Notes: generated by a model from the sequence alone, not told the origin. A DNA stretch of 64,000 nucleotides from Bradyrhizobium sp. 186 (GCF_023101685.1 NZ_CP082165.1:248001-312000), one strand, 5' to 3'; counted from the first letter of the stretch, positions 42,681 to 51,655 are shown. Translations and numbers: made by a program.

Positions 42681-43708
42681 GCGCCACACACTCCATCGAG
42701 CGCGATGGCAGCCGGCTCGTGCTGGCGCGCTATCTGGAGCCGTTTGCTCCACTTCTGGCAGACAACTCCCTGACCGAAATCGTCGTCAACCGCCCCGGCG
42801 AGCTTTTCGTGGAAGGTCCCGGCGGCTGGACCCGACACGAAGCGCCAACTCTGACACACGCCTATCTTTCAAATCTCGCCACCGCGGCCGCCGGTCACAC
42901 CCGCCAGGACATCGGTCCGGAGCATCCAGTGGTGTCGACCACCCTGATCGGCGAGGAGCGCTGCCAGATCGTCGTCCCGCCGGCTGTGCCCCCTGGCACA
43001 GTCAGCCTCACGATTCGCAAGCCGTCGGCTCTGACGATGACGCTGGATGCCTTTGAGCGGACAAAACTGTTCGATGAGGTCCGCGTCACCAATGACGATC
43101 TCACGGCCGACGAGAAGCGGCTTCTGGCTCTGAAAGAAGCCGGCGCCTGGCGTGACTTCCTCCAGCTTGCCGTCTCGAGTCGCCGCAACGTCATCATTTC
43201 CGGAGCGACCGGTTCCGGCAAGACCACCTTGTCCAAAGCGCTGATCGCGGCGATTCCAGCACAAGAGCGGCTCATCACCATTGAGGACACCGCCGAGCTT
43301 GTCATCCCTCATCAGAATTGCGTGCGGCTGCTCTATGCCAAAGACGGGCAGGGCGTCGCCAAAATTGGACCGCGCGAACTTCTCGAGTCCTGCCTGCGGA
43401 TGCGGCCGGATCGTATCTTGCTGCAGGAGCTGCGCGACGGGACGGCGTTCTTCTATCTGAGAAATGTGAACTCCGGCCATCCGGGATCGATCACAACTGT
43501 TCATGCCGACAGCGCCCGGCTCGCCTTCGAGCAACTGACGCTGTTGGTCAAGGAAAGCGCGGAAGGGCGCGACCTCCATCGCGACGACATCCGCTCGCTG
43601 CTGCTGCTTCTCGTCGACGTCGTCATCCAGATGCAGAAGCGGGACGGCCGCTACCGCATTTCGGAGATATATTATGACCCCGTTCGCAAACGCGACCAAA
43701 TCAGTTAG
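42677..43708 (+). CDS. virB11: VirB11 traffic ATPase
   Basis: 343-residue hexameric ATPase. Walker A is IISGATGSGKTTLSKAL at about residue 173, the Asp box is LITIEDTAELVIP, Walker B is MRPDRILLQELRDG, and the His box is GHPGSITTVHADSA. It starts at GTG 42677 in a GTGA overlap with virB10. Its last 35 bases are shared with virD4, an unusually long overlap for this junction. Confidence 0.93.
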   Translation: MSATHSIERDGSRLVLARYLEPFAPLLADNSLTEIVVNRPGELFVEGPGGWTRHEAPTLTHAYLSNLATAAAGHTRQDIGPEHPVVSTTLIGEERCQIVVPPAVPPGTVSLTIRKPSALTMTLDAFERTKLFDEVRVTNDDLTADEKRLLALKEAGAWRDFLQLAVSSRRNVIISGATGSGKTTLSKALIAAIPAQERLITIEDTAELVIPHQNCVRLLYAKDGQGVAKIGPRELLESCLRMRPDRILLQELRDGTAFFYLRNVNSGHPGSITTVHADSARLAFEQLTLLVKESAEGRDLHRDDIRSLLLLLVDVVIQMQKRDGRYRISEIYYDPVRKRDQIS

Positions 43709-45620
43709 AGCGGCGCAGGGCTTCGCGGTCGCGCTCGCGGCTTCCGCGCTCTTCCTGCTGGTCGCCTCAAACGTACTGCTGCTGGGGCTCAGGCTTCACG
43801 ATGGCGGCCTGCACTGGTCGGAGATCGCCACGGGCTGGCCCCGTTACGGCGCCGATCCACGTTTCGACCGCTGGCTGACCCTGTCGACGCTCGCCGGCCT
43901 GGTTGTGGTCTTTGGCTTGGTCGGTGCTATCTTCCGACACCGTCCTCTCCCGCTTCACGGCAGCGCTCGTTTCGCGTCCGAGCGCGAAATCAAGGCCGCT
44001 GGCCTGCGATCCAAGGAAGGCGTGCTACTCGGCCGCAAGGACGGCGCACTGCTCTGCTTCGGCGGGTCGGAACACGTCCTGGTCTACGCTCCGACCAGAG
44101 CCGGGAAGGGCGTCGGCTATGTCATTCCAAACCTATTGAATTGGCCAGATTCGGTGGTCGTTCTCGATGTAAAGAAGGAAAACTGGGATCGGTCTGCAGG
44201 ATTTCGGGCAGCCCACGGGCAGGAGGTCTATTTGTTCGATCCGCTCGAGGAGAACGGTCGCACCGCGCGCTATAATCCGCTTGGTTATGTTCGAAGCGAT
44301 CCTGCGGATCTCTATGACGATCTGCAGCGCATCGCGGTGATGCTGTTTCCGGCCGAAAGCCGCGGCGATCCGTTCTGGTTCGAGGCTGCCCGCTCGGCCT
44401 TTGTGGCGATCGGCGGCTATGTCGCGGAAACACCTGGATTGCCGTTGACGATCGGGGAGATTCTGCACCAGCTGTCCGAGGCCCCCGACCTCAAGGCGCA
44501 TTTTGAGAAGATCATCGCCGTTCGCAAGTCCGGCCCTTCGCCACTGTCACGACATTGCATCACGGCATTGAACGACTTCCTCGCGGCTTCCGAAAACACC
44601 ATGAACTCGGTGCGAAAGACCGTCACGGCAAGGCTCGGCCTCTGGCTCAACCCTCGCATCGATGCCGCCACGTCTGCCAACGATTTCGATTTGCGGCAGT
44701 TGCGGCAACGGTCGATGTCGATCTATCTCGGCGTCACGCCTGACAATCTCGACCGCATGGCGCCGCTTCTCAATCTGTTCTTTCAGCAGGTGGTCGATCT
44801 CAATACCCGCGAATTGCCGGAGCAGAGCCCCAAACTCAATCGCAAGGTGCTGCTATTGCTCGATGAATTTCCGGCGCTAGGCAATGTCAATGTGCTGGCA
44901 AAATCGGTCGCCTTCATCGCCGGATACGGTATCCGTCTGCTCACCGTGGTGCAGAGCCCGGCGCAGCTGCGCGCCATCTACGGGATCGACGCGGCCCGCA
45001 ACTTCATGACCAACCACGCCGTCGAGGTCGTGTTTGCCCCGAAGGAGCAGGACGTGGCCAATGAGCTCTCGGAGCGTATCGGCTACGATACAGTGAAAGC
45101 GCGCAGCCGCAGCGGACCGAAAGGGATGGCGATGCGCGCGACCAGCGAGACGATCTCCGAACATCGTCGCGCCCTGATGCTACCTCAAGAGCTGAAGCTT
45201 CTTCCAAAGTCAAAGGCATTTATCCTGGGTACCGGAATTCCGCCTATTATCGCTGATAAGATCGTATACTACGAAGACAAGGCTTTCCTGCAGCGCCTGC
45301 TGCCGGCGCCGGCCCCGGAGATGCCTAGGGGCCGCTCGACCGCGCTGCTTGACGCCGAAATCAAGGAGCTTCGTTCCGAGGTCGCTGAACTCCGCGCGGT
45401 ATTTTGCACGCGGCCGATGACCGACGAGGAGGTGGCCGACCCCTCCACAATTCCTGCAAACGCCAGTTTTGATTTCGGGGATGTGGACATCGACCTTGAA
45501 GGGCTGTCCGAGGATGAGATGAAAGCCTGGACCCTGGATTACATCGACGCCCAGGCCATCTTGCCGGCGCGACGGCCAAGGCGGAAGCAGAACGGACAAC
45601 AGCATGAACGACACGCGTGA
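43674..45620 (+). CDS. virD4: VirD4/TraG coupling protein
   Basis: 648-residue coupling ATPase that delivers the relaxosome to the channel. Two N-terminal membrane helices (GFAVALAASALFLLVASNVL; LAGLVVVFGLVGAIF) come first. Walker A is LVYAPTRAGKGVGYVIPNLL at about residue 139, Walker B is KVLLLLDEFPALGNVNVL, and the TVVQSPAQLRAIYG motif follows. The ATG lies inside the end of virB11. The 3' end overlaps the LPD7 gene by 17 bases. Confidence 0.93.
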   Translation: MTPFANATKSVRAAQGFAVALAASALFLLVASNVLLLGLRLHDGGLHWSEIATGWPRYGADPRFDRWLTLSTLAGLVVVFGLVGAIFRHRPLPLHGSARFASEREIKAAGLRSKEGVLLGRKDGALLCFGGSEHVLVYAPTRAGKGVGYVIPNLLNWPDSVVVLDVKKENWDRSAGFRAAHGQEVYLFDPLEENGRTARYNPLGYVRSDPADLYDDLQRIAVMLFPAESRGDPFWFEAARSAFVAIGGYVAETPGLPLTIGEILHQLSEAPDLKAHFEKIIAVRKSGPSPLSRHCITALNDFLAASENTMNSVRKTVTARLGLWLNPRIDAATSANDFDLRQLRQRSMSIYLGVTPDNLDRMAPLLNLFFQQVVDLNTRELPEQSPKLNRKVLLLLDEFPALGNVNVLAKSVAFIAGYGIRLLTVVQSPAQLRAIYGIDAARNFMTNHAVEVVFAPKEQDVANELSERIGYDTVKARSRSGPKGMAMRATSETISEHRRALMLPQELKLLPKSKAFILGTGIPPIIADKIVYYEDKAFLQRLLPAPAPEMPRGRSTALLDAEIKELRSEVAELRAVFCTRPMTDEEVADPSTIPANASFDFGDVDIDLEGLSEDEMKAWTLDYIDAQAILPARRPRRKQNGQQHERHA

Positions 45621-46779
45621 CGGCAGCGAGGACTTCAGCCTCAAACGCGGGGAACGCCGAGCACGCGATCCCAGCACGGACAAACCGGGACAAGATTCTG
45701 CAGCGAGGTCAGCTCCGATTGACAATTTGCTGTCCGCTACGGTCGATGACAAGGCGCTGCCCGATCGCATCCGCCGCAAATATTACGTGGTGGCCAACGA
45801 GACCGGAAAACACGGACCCGACGGAGAGGCCCACCTCTACGCCGATGAGCGCGGCGAATACCTCGCCTTCAAGATGACCGGAGATCGTCTGATCACGCGC
45901 TTGGCCGCCGCCGAGGTGATCCGCGACATGGTGAGCGTTGCGCAACATCGGCAATGGGAATCGATCCAGGTCCGCGGCTCGGTGGAATTTCGGCGCGAGG
46001 CTTGGCGAGAGGCCGGTGCCCGCGGTATCGAAGTTCAGGGCTATCAGCCGACTGAACTCGATCGGCAGGCACTCTCCGATCGGCAGGACGTCTGGAACCG
46101 AGCACAGACTCGCACACACGAGGTGAAGGTTCGTCCGGCTTCCGATAGGGACGTGCTGGCGGAACGACCTGACTACGACAAAGGCGTCGCAGGCCACTTG
46201 GTTGACGTCGGCAGGGCACCCTATCGCAATCAAAAAGGTGCCGAGCCGTCCACCTATGTGGCAATCGAACTTGATAACGGCCGCCGGCATCAAGTGTGGG
46301 GCGTCGGTCTCGAAAAGGCGACTGCCAACAGCAACGCGAAGCCGGGTGATCGCATTCTCGTGCGCAGAGATGGCGTCGAACAGGTCACAAAAGAAATAAA
46401 GGTGATTGATGCCGTGAACGGCCAAACCCGCACCGAACGCCGACAGGTGCCGCGTAATCGTTGGCGAGTGACGGCCGAGAAGTTTCGCACGGCCGATCGT
46501 CAGACCGCGGCGCGTGATGTCGATCTGGTCGCAGCGCAGTCGCAGATGGTGAACATCGAGAGGGTGCTAGAACGAGCGTTTCCGAACGACGAGCGCGCAC
46601 GCCATAGTATCACCGAAGCGGCGAGGGAGCACATTGCCCGACACCTTGAAAAAGGGCGTTCGTTTGCGCGGGCCACAGTCGTAGAGCCCGTTCGAGATCG
46701 TCAACAATCAGAAGGAGATAAGGAGCTCCGTCTAGCCCAAAGCGGCGAACGTGTGAGAATGCAAGAGCGTGAGCGCTGA
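45604..46779 (+). CDS. Stand-alone LPD7-domain protein
   Basis: 391 residues. The LPD7 domain (about 58-165) is clear: RRKYYVVANETGKHGPDGEA, RLITRLAAAEVIRDMVSVAQ, then VEFRREAWREAGARGIEVQG and YQPTELDRQAL. In rhizobial elements this domain usually sits at the end of the relaxase; here it is a separate gene coupled to virD4. A second part (about 195-290) resembles the DUF3363-like C-terminal region of relaxases (HLVDVGRAPYRNQKGAEPST). It is probably an accessory of the relaxosome or coupling step. Confidence 0.82.
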   Translation: MNDTRDGSEDFSLKRGERRARDPSTDKPGQDSAARSAPIDNLLSATVDDKALPDRIRRKYYVVANETGKHGPDGEAHLYADERGEYLAFKMTGDRLITRLAAAEVIRDMVSVAQHRQWESIQVRGSVEFRREAWREAGARGIEVQGYQPTELDRQALSDRQDVWNRAQTRTHEVKVRPASDRDVLAERPDYDKGVAGHLVDVGRAPYRNQKGAEPSTYVAIELDNGRRHQVWGVGLEKATANSNAKPGDRILVRRDGVEQVTKEIKVIDAVNGQTRTERRQVPRNRWRVTAEKFRTADRQTAARDVDLVAAQSQMVNIERVLERAFPNDERARHSITEAAREHIARHLEKGRSFARATVVEPVRDRQQSEGDKELRLAQSGERVRMQERER

Positions 46780-46875
46780 ACGCGCGGGGTCACACAATCA
46801 ACCCGTCGGCGCCGTCAGACTTGAGCTTTGTTGGCAACTCCGCCGTGGGGCGACGGCCCTCTCGGCGGATCGCCC

Positions 46876-46931
46876 AGAGCACGGGAATCATAATCCTGGG
46901 GTCGGGGGTTCGAGTCCCTCCCCCGCTACCA
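46876..46931 (+). tRNA. 3' remnant of tRNA-Met(CAT), likely att site
   Basis: 56 bases from AGAGCA through the anticodon arm (CGGGA-ATCATAA-TCCTG) and T arm (GGGGG-TTCGAGT-CCCTC) to CCCCGCT-A-CCA. The matching 5' acceptor (AGCGGGG) and most of the D arm are absent upstream. The precise 3' CCA end and missing 5' half are what is left when an element integrates into a tRNA 3' end. Confidence 0.75.
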
Positions 46932-47218
46932 GAAAGTGCTTCCGGATCAATCAGATAATGATATCGGTAGGCGAGGGTGGCAGCGGGCGGGCGATGCCGT
47001 AGCAAATCGGTAGCGATCCCTGGTCCTCACGTCTGGTAATCTAATCCTTGAGGCGCCTCGTGGCCTGAATCCTTCGATAAGCAATTTGGTCAGCCGAGGC
47101 ACGGCCACGCTTTCTGGCAAAAGCTTGGAGCCACAACTAATCCTTGATTGGAAAGATAGAGCTGGCCCCGGTTGTCTGAACAGAATCTCCGCGTCGATAG
47201 GTGGAGCTTCTGCCGGGG

Positions 47219-48046
47219 TTAGGCCGCCGCGCGGAGCGGAGGAAGATCGAAGTAGGCTTGATCCGGGGTGCGGTCGTCAAGGCTCGAATGTGGTCGTTGT
47301 CCGTTGTAAAAGTCGAGATACCGGCCAATCGAATGTCGCGCCTCACTGACGGTTTCGTAGGCTCGCAGATAGACCTCCTCGTATTTGACGCTTTTCCACA
47401 GTCTCTCAACGAACACGTTGTCGCGCCAGGCTCCTTTGCCATCCATGCTGATGGCGATGCCGTTGTCGGCGAGAACGCCGGTGAAGGCCGCACCAGTGAA
47501 CTGCGAGCCTTGGTCGGTGTTGAAGATGTCCGGCCTGCCGTGACGCGCGAGAGCATCCTCCAGCGTCTCGACGCAGAAGGCCGCCTCCATCGTGATCGAC
47601 AGCCGCCACGACAGGACACGACGTGTCGCCCAGTCCAGCACCACGGTGAGATAGACGAAGCCCTGCGCCATTGGAATGTAGGTGATGTCCATCGCCCAGA
47701 CCTGGTTCGGCCGCGTGATCTCGATGCCGCGCAGCAGATACGGATAGATCTTGTGGCCGGGTTCGGGCTTCGTGGTGCGCGGACGGCGATAGAGCGCTTC
47801 TATCCCCATCCGCCGCATGAGCGTCTTCACATGCCGGCGGCCGATCTTGCACCCTTGCAAAGCCAACAGGCCTCGCAACATACGCGAACCGGCGAAGGGA
47901 TACTCCAGGTGCAGCCGATCGAGCTGCCGCATGATCTCGAGGTCGGCAGAAGAAACCGGCCGCGGCAGATAGTAGACGCTGCCGCGGCTGACCTTCAAAA
48001 TCTCTGCTTGCTTGGTGATCGACAGATCGTGCTTACGGTCGATCAT
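47219..48046 (-). CDS. IS3-family transposase OrfB
   Basis: 275 residues with the integrase core (rve). The DDE residues lie in NQVWAMDITYIPM (D), DIFNTDQGSQFTGAAF (D) and DNVFVERLWKSVKYEEVYL (E). The N-terminal HTH_21 segment is FAGSRMLRGLLALQG. It overlaps orfA in ATGA and is probably made partly as an OrfAB fusion by frameshifting. Intact. Confidence 0.92.
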   Translation of the reverse strand: MIDRKHDLSITKQAEILKVSRGSVYYLPRPVSSADLEIMRQLDRLHLEYPFAGSRMLRGLLALQGCKIGRRHVKTLMRRMGIEALYRRPRTTKPEPGHKIYPYLLRGIEITRPNQVWAMDITYIPMAQGFVYLTVVLDWATRRVLSWRLSITMEAAFCVETLEDALARHGRPDIFNTDQGSQFTGAAFTGVLADNGIAISMDGKGAWRDNVFVERLWKSVKYEEVYLRAYETVSEARHSIGRYLDFYNGQRPHSSLDDRTPDQAYFDLPPLRAAA

Positions 48047-48351
48047 CGCTTTGCGCTCAGCAATCCCGCCTTGGTGAGCGCGCCTTCTAAAAAATCGTTC
48101 TCCAGCGTCAGCTCCCCGATCTTGGCGTGCAGCGACTTCACGTCGATCGCAGGCGCGGACGGCGCCGTGTTCCCCGATCCGAAAACTCCGGAAGCACCGC
48201 CCTCCAACTGGGCCTTCCAGGCCGTAATCTGATTGGGGTGGACATCAAAGTGTTCGGCCAGTTGGGCTATCGTCCGGTCGCCCTTGACGGCGGCAAGCGC
48301 CACCTTCGCCTTGAAAGCCGGTGTGTGGTTCCGGCGCGGTCGTTTGCTCAT
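48043..48351 (-). CDS. IS3-family transposase OrfA
   Basis: 102-residue DNA-binding subunit starting MSKRPRRNHTPAFKAKVALA, with HTH IAQLAEHFDVHPNQITAWK and a C-terminal leucine-zipper-like segment (IGELTLENDFLEGAL). It carries the standard DNA recognition part of IS3-family transposases. Confidence 0.9.
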   Translation of the reverse strand: MSKRPRRNHTPAFKAKVALAAVKGDRTIAQLAEHFDVHPNQITAWKAQLEGGASGVFGSGNTAPSAPAIDVKSLHAKIGELTLENDFLEGALTKAGLLSAKR

Positions 48352-48489
48352 GGTCTCTCCTGCTCGCGGCGATTATCGCCGTTGTCAGGCAGAAATTCCA
48401 CTTATCGACCTGTTCAAATTTGCGGAGCCGGCTCTGATTGGCTCTCGGAGCTCGCGGCAACGCCAATATCGAAACTCACGGTTCCCACT

Positions 48490-48538
48490 TAGCCCTCTCA
48501 AGGCTGAAACAGGGGTTCGATTCCCCTAGGGAGCGCCA
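48490..48538 (+). tRNA. 3' remnant of tRNA-Glu(CTC), likely integrase att site
   Basis: 49 bases: anticodon stem-loop TAGCC-CTCTCAA-GGCTG (anticodon CTC at 48497-48499), T arm AGGGG-TTCGATT-CCCCT, acceptor strand AGGGAGC and GCCA. The 5' acceptor (GCTCCCT) and D arm are missing upstream. It lies 28 bases from the integrase stop, so it is probably the attachment core used by that integrase. Confidence 0.8.
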
Positions 48539-48565
48539 GCTTGCCTTTCATTGCTTTGTTTTCCT

Positions 48566-49669
48566 TTAAGTTTTAGTGATTTTCCCCAAACCCTCAGATG
48601 CGGTTTGGGGAGTTTTGTTCGCTTTGTGATCTCGCTCCGCCTTATGCTTGTCCAGCTTAACAATTGCGCGTCGGCCACCTCGACGGCGATCGGCCTCGCG
48701 GGTGTAGCGTTCAGCTTCGGCAAGTGTGGTGTGGCCGAGCGCGGCCATGATCTCGTGCGCCGTGCATTCTGCGTCAGCCATCAGGCGCCCCAGAGTCTTG
48801 CGCAATCCATGCGGCCGGCAGGTTAGGTCGGTAATTTCGGCGGCTGTGATTGAGTCGCGCATCCAGCCGCTGAAGCCATCCACGGTGAATGGCTTCCCGT
48901 AGGCCGTGGTTAGGATGCAGACATGACAGCGGGGAAGGGCGGCCAATGCCCTGCGGAGCGAGTCCGCCAAAGTGACGACAACGGGCACGCCGGTCTTCTT
49001 GCGCGTATATTCGAAAGCCTCATCATCAGTTTGCGTCCAAGTGGTGAGATGCACATCAACACGCGCGGTGCCGACATTCAGCATCAACTCGTAGGCAGCG
49101 CGCTGCTTGGTGCCAATCGGCCAGCGCTTCTCGAAGGCGGCCATCTCCGAGTCCTTCCACGCACGGATTTCCTTGGTCTTGCCGCGCTTGATGTCGTCCG
49201 AGGGGTCGCTCGTTAGCCACGGTGGCTTAAGCCCCATGGCGTGCCTGATCAGGATGCGGAGTTTCTTAAGCGTGTCGATGCGTGCACCAGGCTTGCCGGC
49301 GAGGGGACCGAGGATTTTCTCCTCAACGCGCTCCTTTGTCAGACCAGCGACAGCGCGGTGGCCGTGGTCGCGGCGAACCTGCTCGAGCCGGCTCCGGTAG
49401 CCCACCTTGCTGCCTTGGCTGAGCATCCGAAAATTATCGCTCTGGTAATAAGACGCGATCAATGCACCGATGGAGCGCGGCGTGTCCTTTGTCGGCCCCG
49501 GCTTTGCGTCTGCACCGCCGACCATCGCAAGAGCATAAGCCTTTTTAAATTCTGCGGATGTCGGGTCGCTGGGCAGTTTGATACGCGGGCCTTTGCCGAT
49601 GCGATAGTAGAAATAGACGTGCCCCTTTACGACGTTGCATTCTACATTCGGTGGCAGCTTGCGACGCAT
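48566..49669 (-). CDS. int: Tyrosine-type site-specific integrase
   Basis: 367 residues. The C-terminal catalytic domain has an Arg in GTARVDVHLTTW, HGLRKTLGRLM (H-x-x-R), ALGHTTLAEAERYTREADRR (LGH and the Tyr nucleophile) and a beta-hairpin Lys (YTRKKTGVP). The N-terminal SAM-like core-binding domain lies at about 65-170. It reads toward the tRNA-Glu remnant and starts 3 bases after the excisionase-like gene. It likely catalyses integration and excision of the island at a tRNA-Glu gene. Confidence 0.9.
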   Translation of the reverse strand: MRRKLPPNVECNVVKGHVYFYYRIGKGPRIKLPSDPTSAEFKKAYALAMVGGADAKPGPTKDTPRSIGALIASYYQSDNFRMLSQGSKVGYRSRLEQVRRDHGHRAVAGLTKERVEEKILGPLAGKPGARIDTLKKLRILIRHAMGLKPPWLTSDPSDDIKRGKTKEIRAWKDSEMAAFEKRWPIGTKQRAAYELMLNVGTARVDVHLTTWTQTDDEAFEYTRKKTGVPVVVTLADSLRRALAALPRCHVCILTTAYGKPFTVDGFSGWMRDSITAAEITDLTCRPHGLRKTLGRLMADAECTAHEIMAALGHTTLAEAERYTREADRRRGGRRAIVKLDKHKAERDHKANKTPQTASEGLGKITKT

Positions 49670-49671
49670 AG

Positions 49672-49920
49672 CTATTCATTCCACCCAAAGTCGGAGTTGT
49701 CGGCGCTCTCTCCTTCTTTCGGGAGGTTGTCGATAGCGAGGTCCAACTCCCGAACATCCCAAGCCTTGCGGTGGGCCGTCAACAGACGCGGCATCGGCAT
49801 TCGGCCCTCGCTGATGAGCTTGTCGAAAATGGTGGGAGAAAGACTGACGTAAGCGGCGGCGGCTTCGCGGCCGATAAGTCTCGGCGGTAGCTGAGAAGGT
49901 AGGGCCGTCTGTCTGGCCAT
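49672..49920 (-). CDS. AlpA/excisionase-like DNA-binding protein
   Basis: 82 residues: PRLIGREAAAAYVSLSPTIF followed by DKLISEGRMPMPRLL is the winged-helix pattern of AlpA/Xis proteins. It is directly upstream of the integrase on the same strand, with two bases between genes. It probably serves as recombination directionality factor. Confidence 0.8.
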   Translation of the reverse strand: MARQTALPSQLPPRLIGREAAAAYVSLSPTIFDKLISEGRMPMPRLLTAHRKAWDVRELDLAIDNLPKEGESADNSDFGWNE

Positions 49921-50098
49921 AGACGAATTCTCTCGAATAGCCGCGTTTGCGACACCGAAGCTTTACGATTGCTTTCGAGAGAACTTGCCGCCGCGTTTGT
50001 CCGGCAATTTGGCAATAAACAAGAATACCGAAATCTGCGAATGCTTGCAAGATGGACTCCGCGTGGGCTCGCACCAACATCGCTGCAACCAACTCCCT

Positions 50099-50812
50099 TT
50101 ACCGTGGATGACAAGACTCAGCTGATTGCAACCAATGCCGTGGTTTTCCGTCGCTACAGATCTCCACATTGGACGCTGCCGTGCCGGAGCTAGCCAAACG
50201 GGCTCTGGCTTCTCTGACATCTTGTATCCCGACCATTGCTCGGCTTGCGAACTTGGCTCCGCCGTGCTCCAGCACCTTTCGATACTCCGCATCTGCCAAA
50301 ACGATGCAGCCCGCACGAAGCGCACCATCAGCGAATGTCAACCGAGCCGCGACTTGGCCTTCCATAAATTGCGCAAAGAAGCGGTTATAATCATTTGCGT
50401 AACGAACATCGTCATTCAATGAAGAGATGATTACCTCATTGTAAGGGAAGTTGTCGGCCAATCGCCGAGTACTGTCGGCGGCTTCAATATTCGCCGAAGC
50501 CAGCTTGGTCATTAGTCCATTTAACTGAACCAGTTGAGCCGACCATTGGTTGATGTCTTTGGTGGAGCAGCCGGTCGCGGATAGGTGACCAGCAAACAAG
50601 CTCGCATCGGACGTGAGTTTTCGGAGCGCTTCTGTTCGACTATTTATCTCTTTCTCACGGCTAATCTGAGCGGGGCCGCGCAACTTGATCCAGTTCTGTT
50701 TTTCCTGCGGTGTAAAATAGTTCTGTGCTTGCAAGTTGCGTGTGTCTGCGAAAGCCGAACCAATCGCAAGTAGGACCAATATCGACGAGTGATGGAAAAA
50801 TCTGGCGCTCAA
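50099..50812 (-). CDS. Secreted hypothetical protein, 237 residues
   Basis: Signal peptide (FFHHSSILVLLAIGSAFADT, cleavage after AFA) followed by a soluble helical protein with four Cys-containing segments. The frame has no ATG near the start; the TTG at 50812 has GGAGG 5 bases upstream and is the best start, while a TTG at 50824 is also open. No family recognised. It lies upstream of the integrase module on the same strand. Confidence 0.65.
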   Translation of the reverse strand: MSARFFHHSSILVLLAIGSAFADTRNLQAQNYFTPQEKQNWIKLRGPAQISREKEINSRTEALRKLTSDASLFAGHLSATGCSTKDINQWSAQLVQLNGLMTKLASANIEAADSTRRLADNFPYNEVIISSLNDDVRYANDYNRFFAQFMEGQVAARLTFADGALRAGCIVLADAEYRKVLEHGGAKFASRAMVGIQDVREARARLASSGTAASNVEICSDGKPRHWLQSAESCHPR

Positions 50813-50923
50813 ACAAGCCTCCAAAAGGCACCTTGCTGCGGATTGAAAATTAGTCCGCAGTAGTTATCGATTGTATCTTAAAAGCGGTGGCCTTAAAAGC
50901 GGTTACCCGCAGGTTGTGTCCTT

Positions 50924-51151
50924 GTGAAAAGGACGCACAAAGGGCCGCTGAGGGACGTTCTGGCGAAGAATATGCGCCGGCTGCGGGCTGCGCGTGGGCT
51001 AAGCCAAGACGAACTAGCTTACGAAAGCGGGGTCAATCGAACCTACCTCAGTTCGGTCGAGCGATCCGAGAGAAACGTGTCGATCGATAATATTGGCCGC
51101 ATCGCAAAGGGGCTTGGCGTGGAGCCATGGAAGCTTCTGAAGGACAGTTAG
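50924..51151 (+). CDS. XRE-family HTH regulator
   Basis: 75 residues: a complete HTH_3 domain (MRRLRAARGLSQDELAYESG, then VNRTYLSSVERSERNVSID) and little else. It starts at GTG 50924. Its stop is 5 bases before the first GTGCA palindrome (site A), so the cassette array begins immediately after it. Such solo regulators resemble controller proteins of restriction or mobile elements. Confidence 0.82.
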   Translation: MKRTHKGPLRDVLAKNMRRLRAARGLSQDELAYESGVNRTYLSSVERSERNVSIDNIGRIAKGLGVEPWKLLKDS

Positions 51152-51156
51152 CCGCT

Positions 51157-51172
51157 GTGCACGTGCCTGCAC
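51157..51172. repeat. Cassette site A, GTGCACGTGCCTGCAC
   Basis: One mismatch from the consensus GTGCAGGTGCCTGCAC. No recombinase fragment lies to its left, only the xre gene. Its right flank is similar to the right flank of site C. It is the outer end of the array. Confidence 0.7.
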
Positions 51173-51655
51173 GCAGATATGGGTTTCCGACCCTCCAAAA
51201 CGGTGCGCTTAGTGCATCTCTAAATGGTCGTGCAATTTACCATTTGAAATTGGACTTAAGCCTATGGTGCGCAAGACATATCGGGTTGGTCTTACATGCG
51301 CTTAAGTAGGGAGTAATTGGAGTGAGGCATCTCATACCGAGTTGGAGAGTTATGGGACCGCCCTGTAGGCCGATGTAATACACGGCTGAACTGCGGCCCT
51401 GTGTTATGGAGTCTTACAGGGACATTCGAAAAATTTTTCCCGGAGATTTTTGGATCATTACAGATACTAGACACCTAGCCGCGGTTATCGGTTTTCGACA
51501 AAGGGTGGGGGATCGGGGGATCTGACTAGCAGGAGGGTGCTGATGGTCGATTTATTTCATCTATGAAAATTGGACGCATGATCGGGCTCGCATTCACAAG
51601 GGCCAATGCGGATACTGCAATGATGGTGGTGGGACGCAGGCCGGATCGTCGCCCC
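51173..51655. repeat. Long diverged repeat, copy 1 (right flank of site A)
   Basis: Gene-free to 52018. Shares with 54208-55083 a series of blocks in the same order: GCAGATAT after the palindrome, ACACGGCTGAACTGC, GTCTTACAGGG, CATTCGAAAA followed by a T run, AAGGGTGGGGGA, and TGCGGATACTGCAA to GGATCGTCGCC. There is one copy of the octamer CTGAACTG here, against six in the other repeat. The 132-residue gene of copy 2 is absent. Confidence 0.7.

Larger units (their letters stand above)
47193..48409 (-). mobile_element. IS3-family element (IS407-like organisation)
   Basis: Two overlapping minus-strand genes flanked by 22-bp imperfect inverted repeats: 47193-47214 and 48388-48409 share GTCGATA, GTGGA and TTCTGCC with three mismatches. 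The true tips may lie a few bases further out, since TGAACAG is present outside both repeats. No target duplication could be identified. It sits between the two tRNA remnants. Confidence 0.8.

Noticed and set aside
46844..46931. Intact tRNA-Met
   Set aside because: No 5' acceptor strand pairs with CCCCGCT at the right distance; the nearest candidate would leave 31 bases between the acceptor and anticodon stems.
47201..48232. Plus-strand frame of 343 codons across the IS3 element
   Set aside because: Opposite the well-supported orfA/orfB genes and without any domain.
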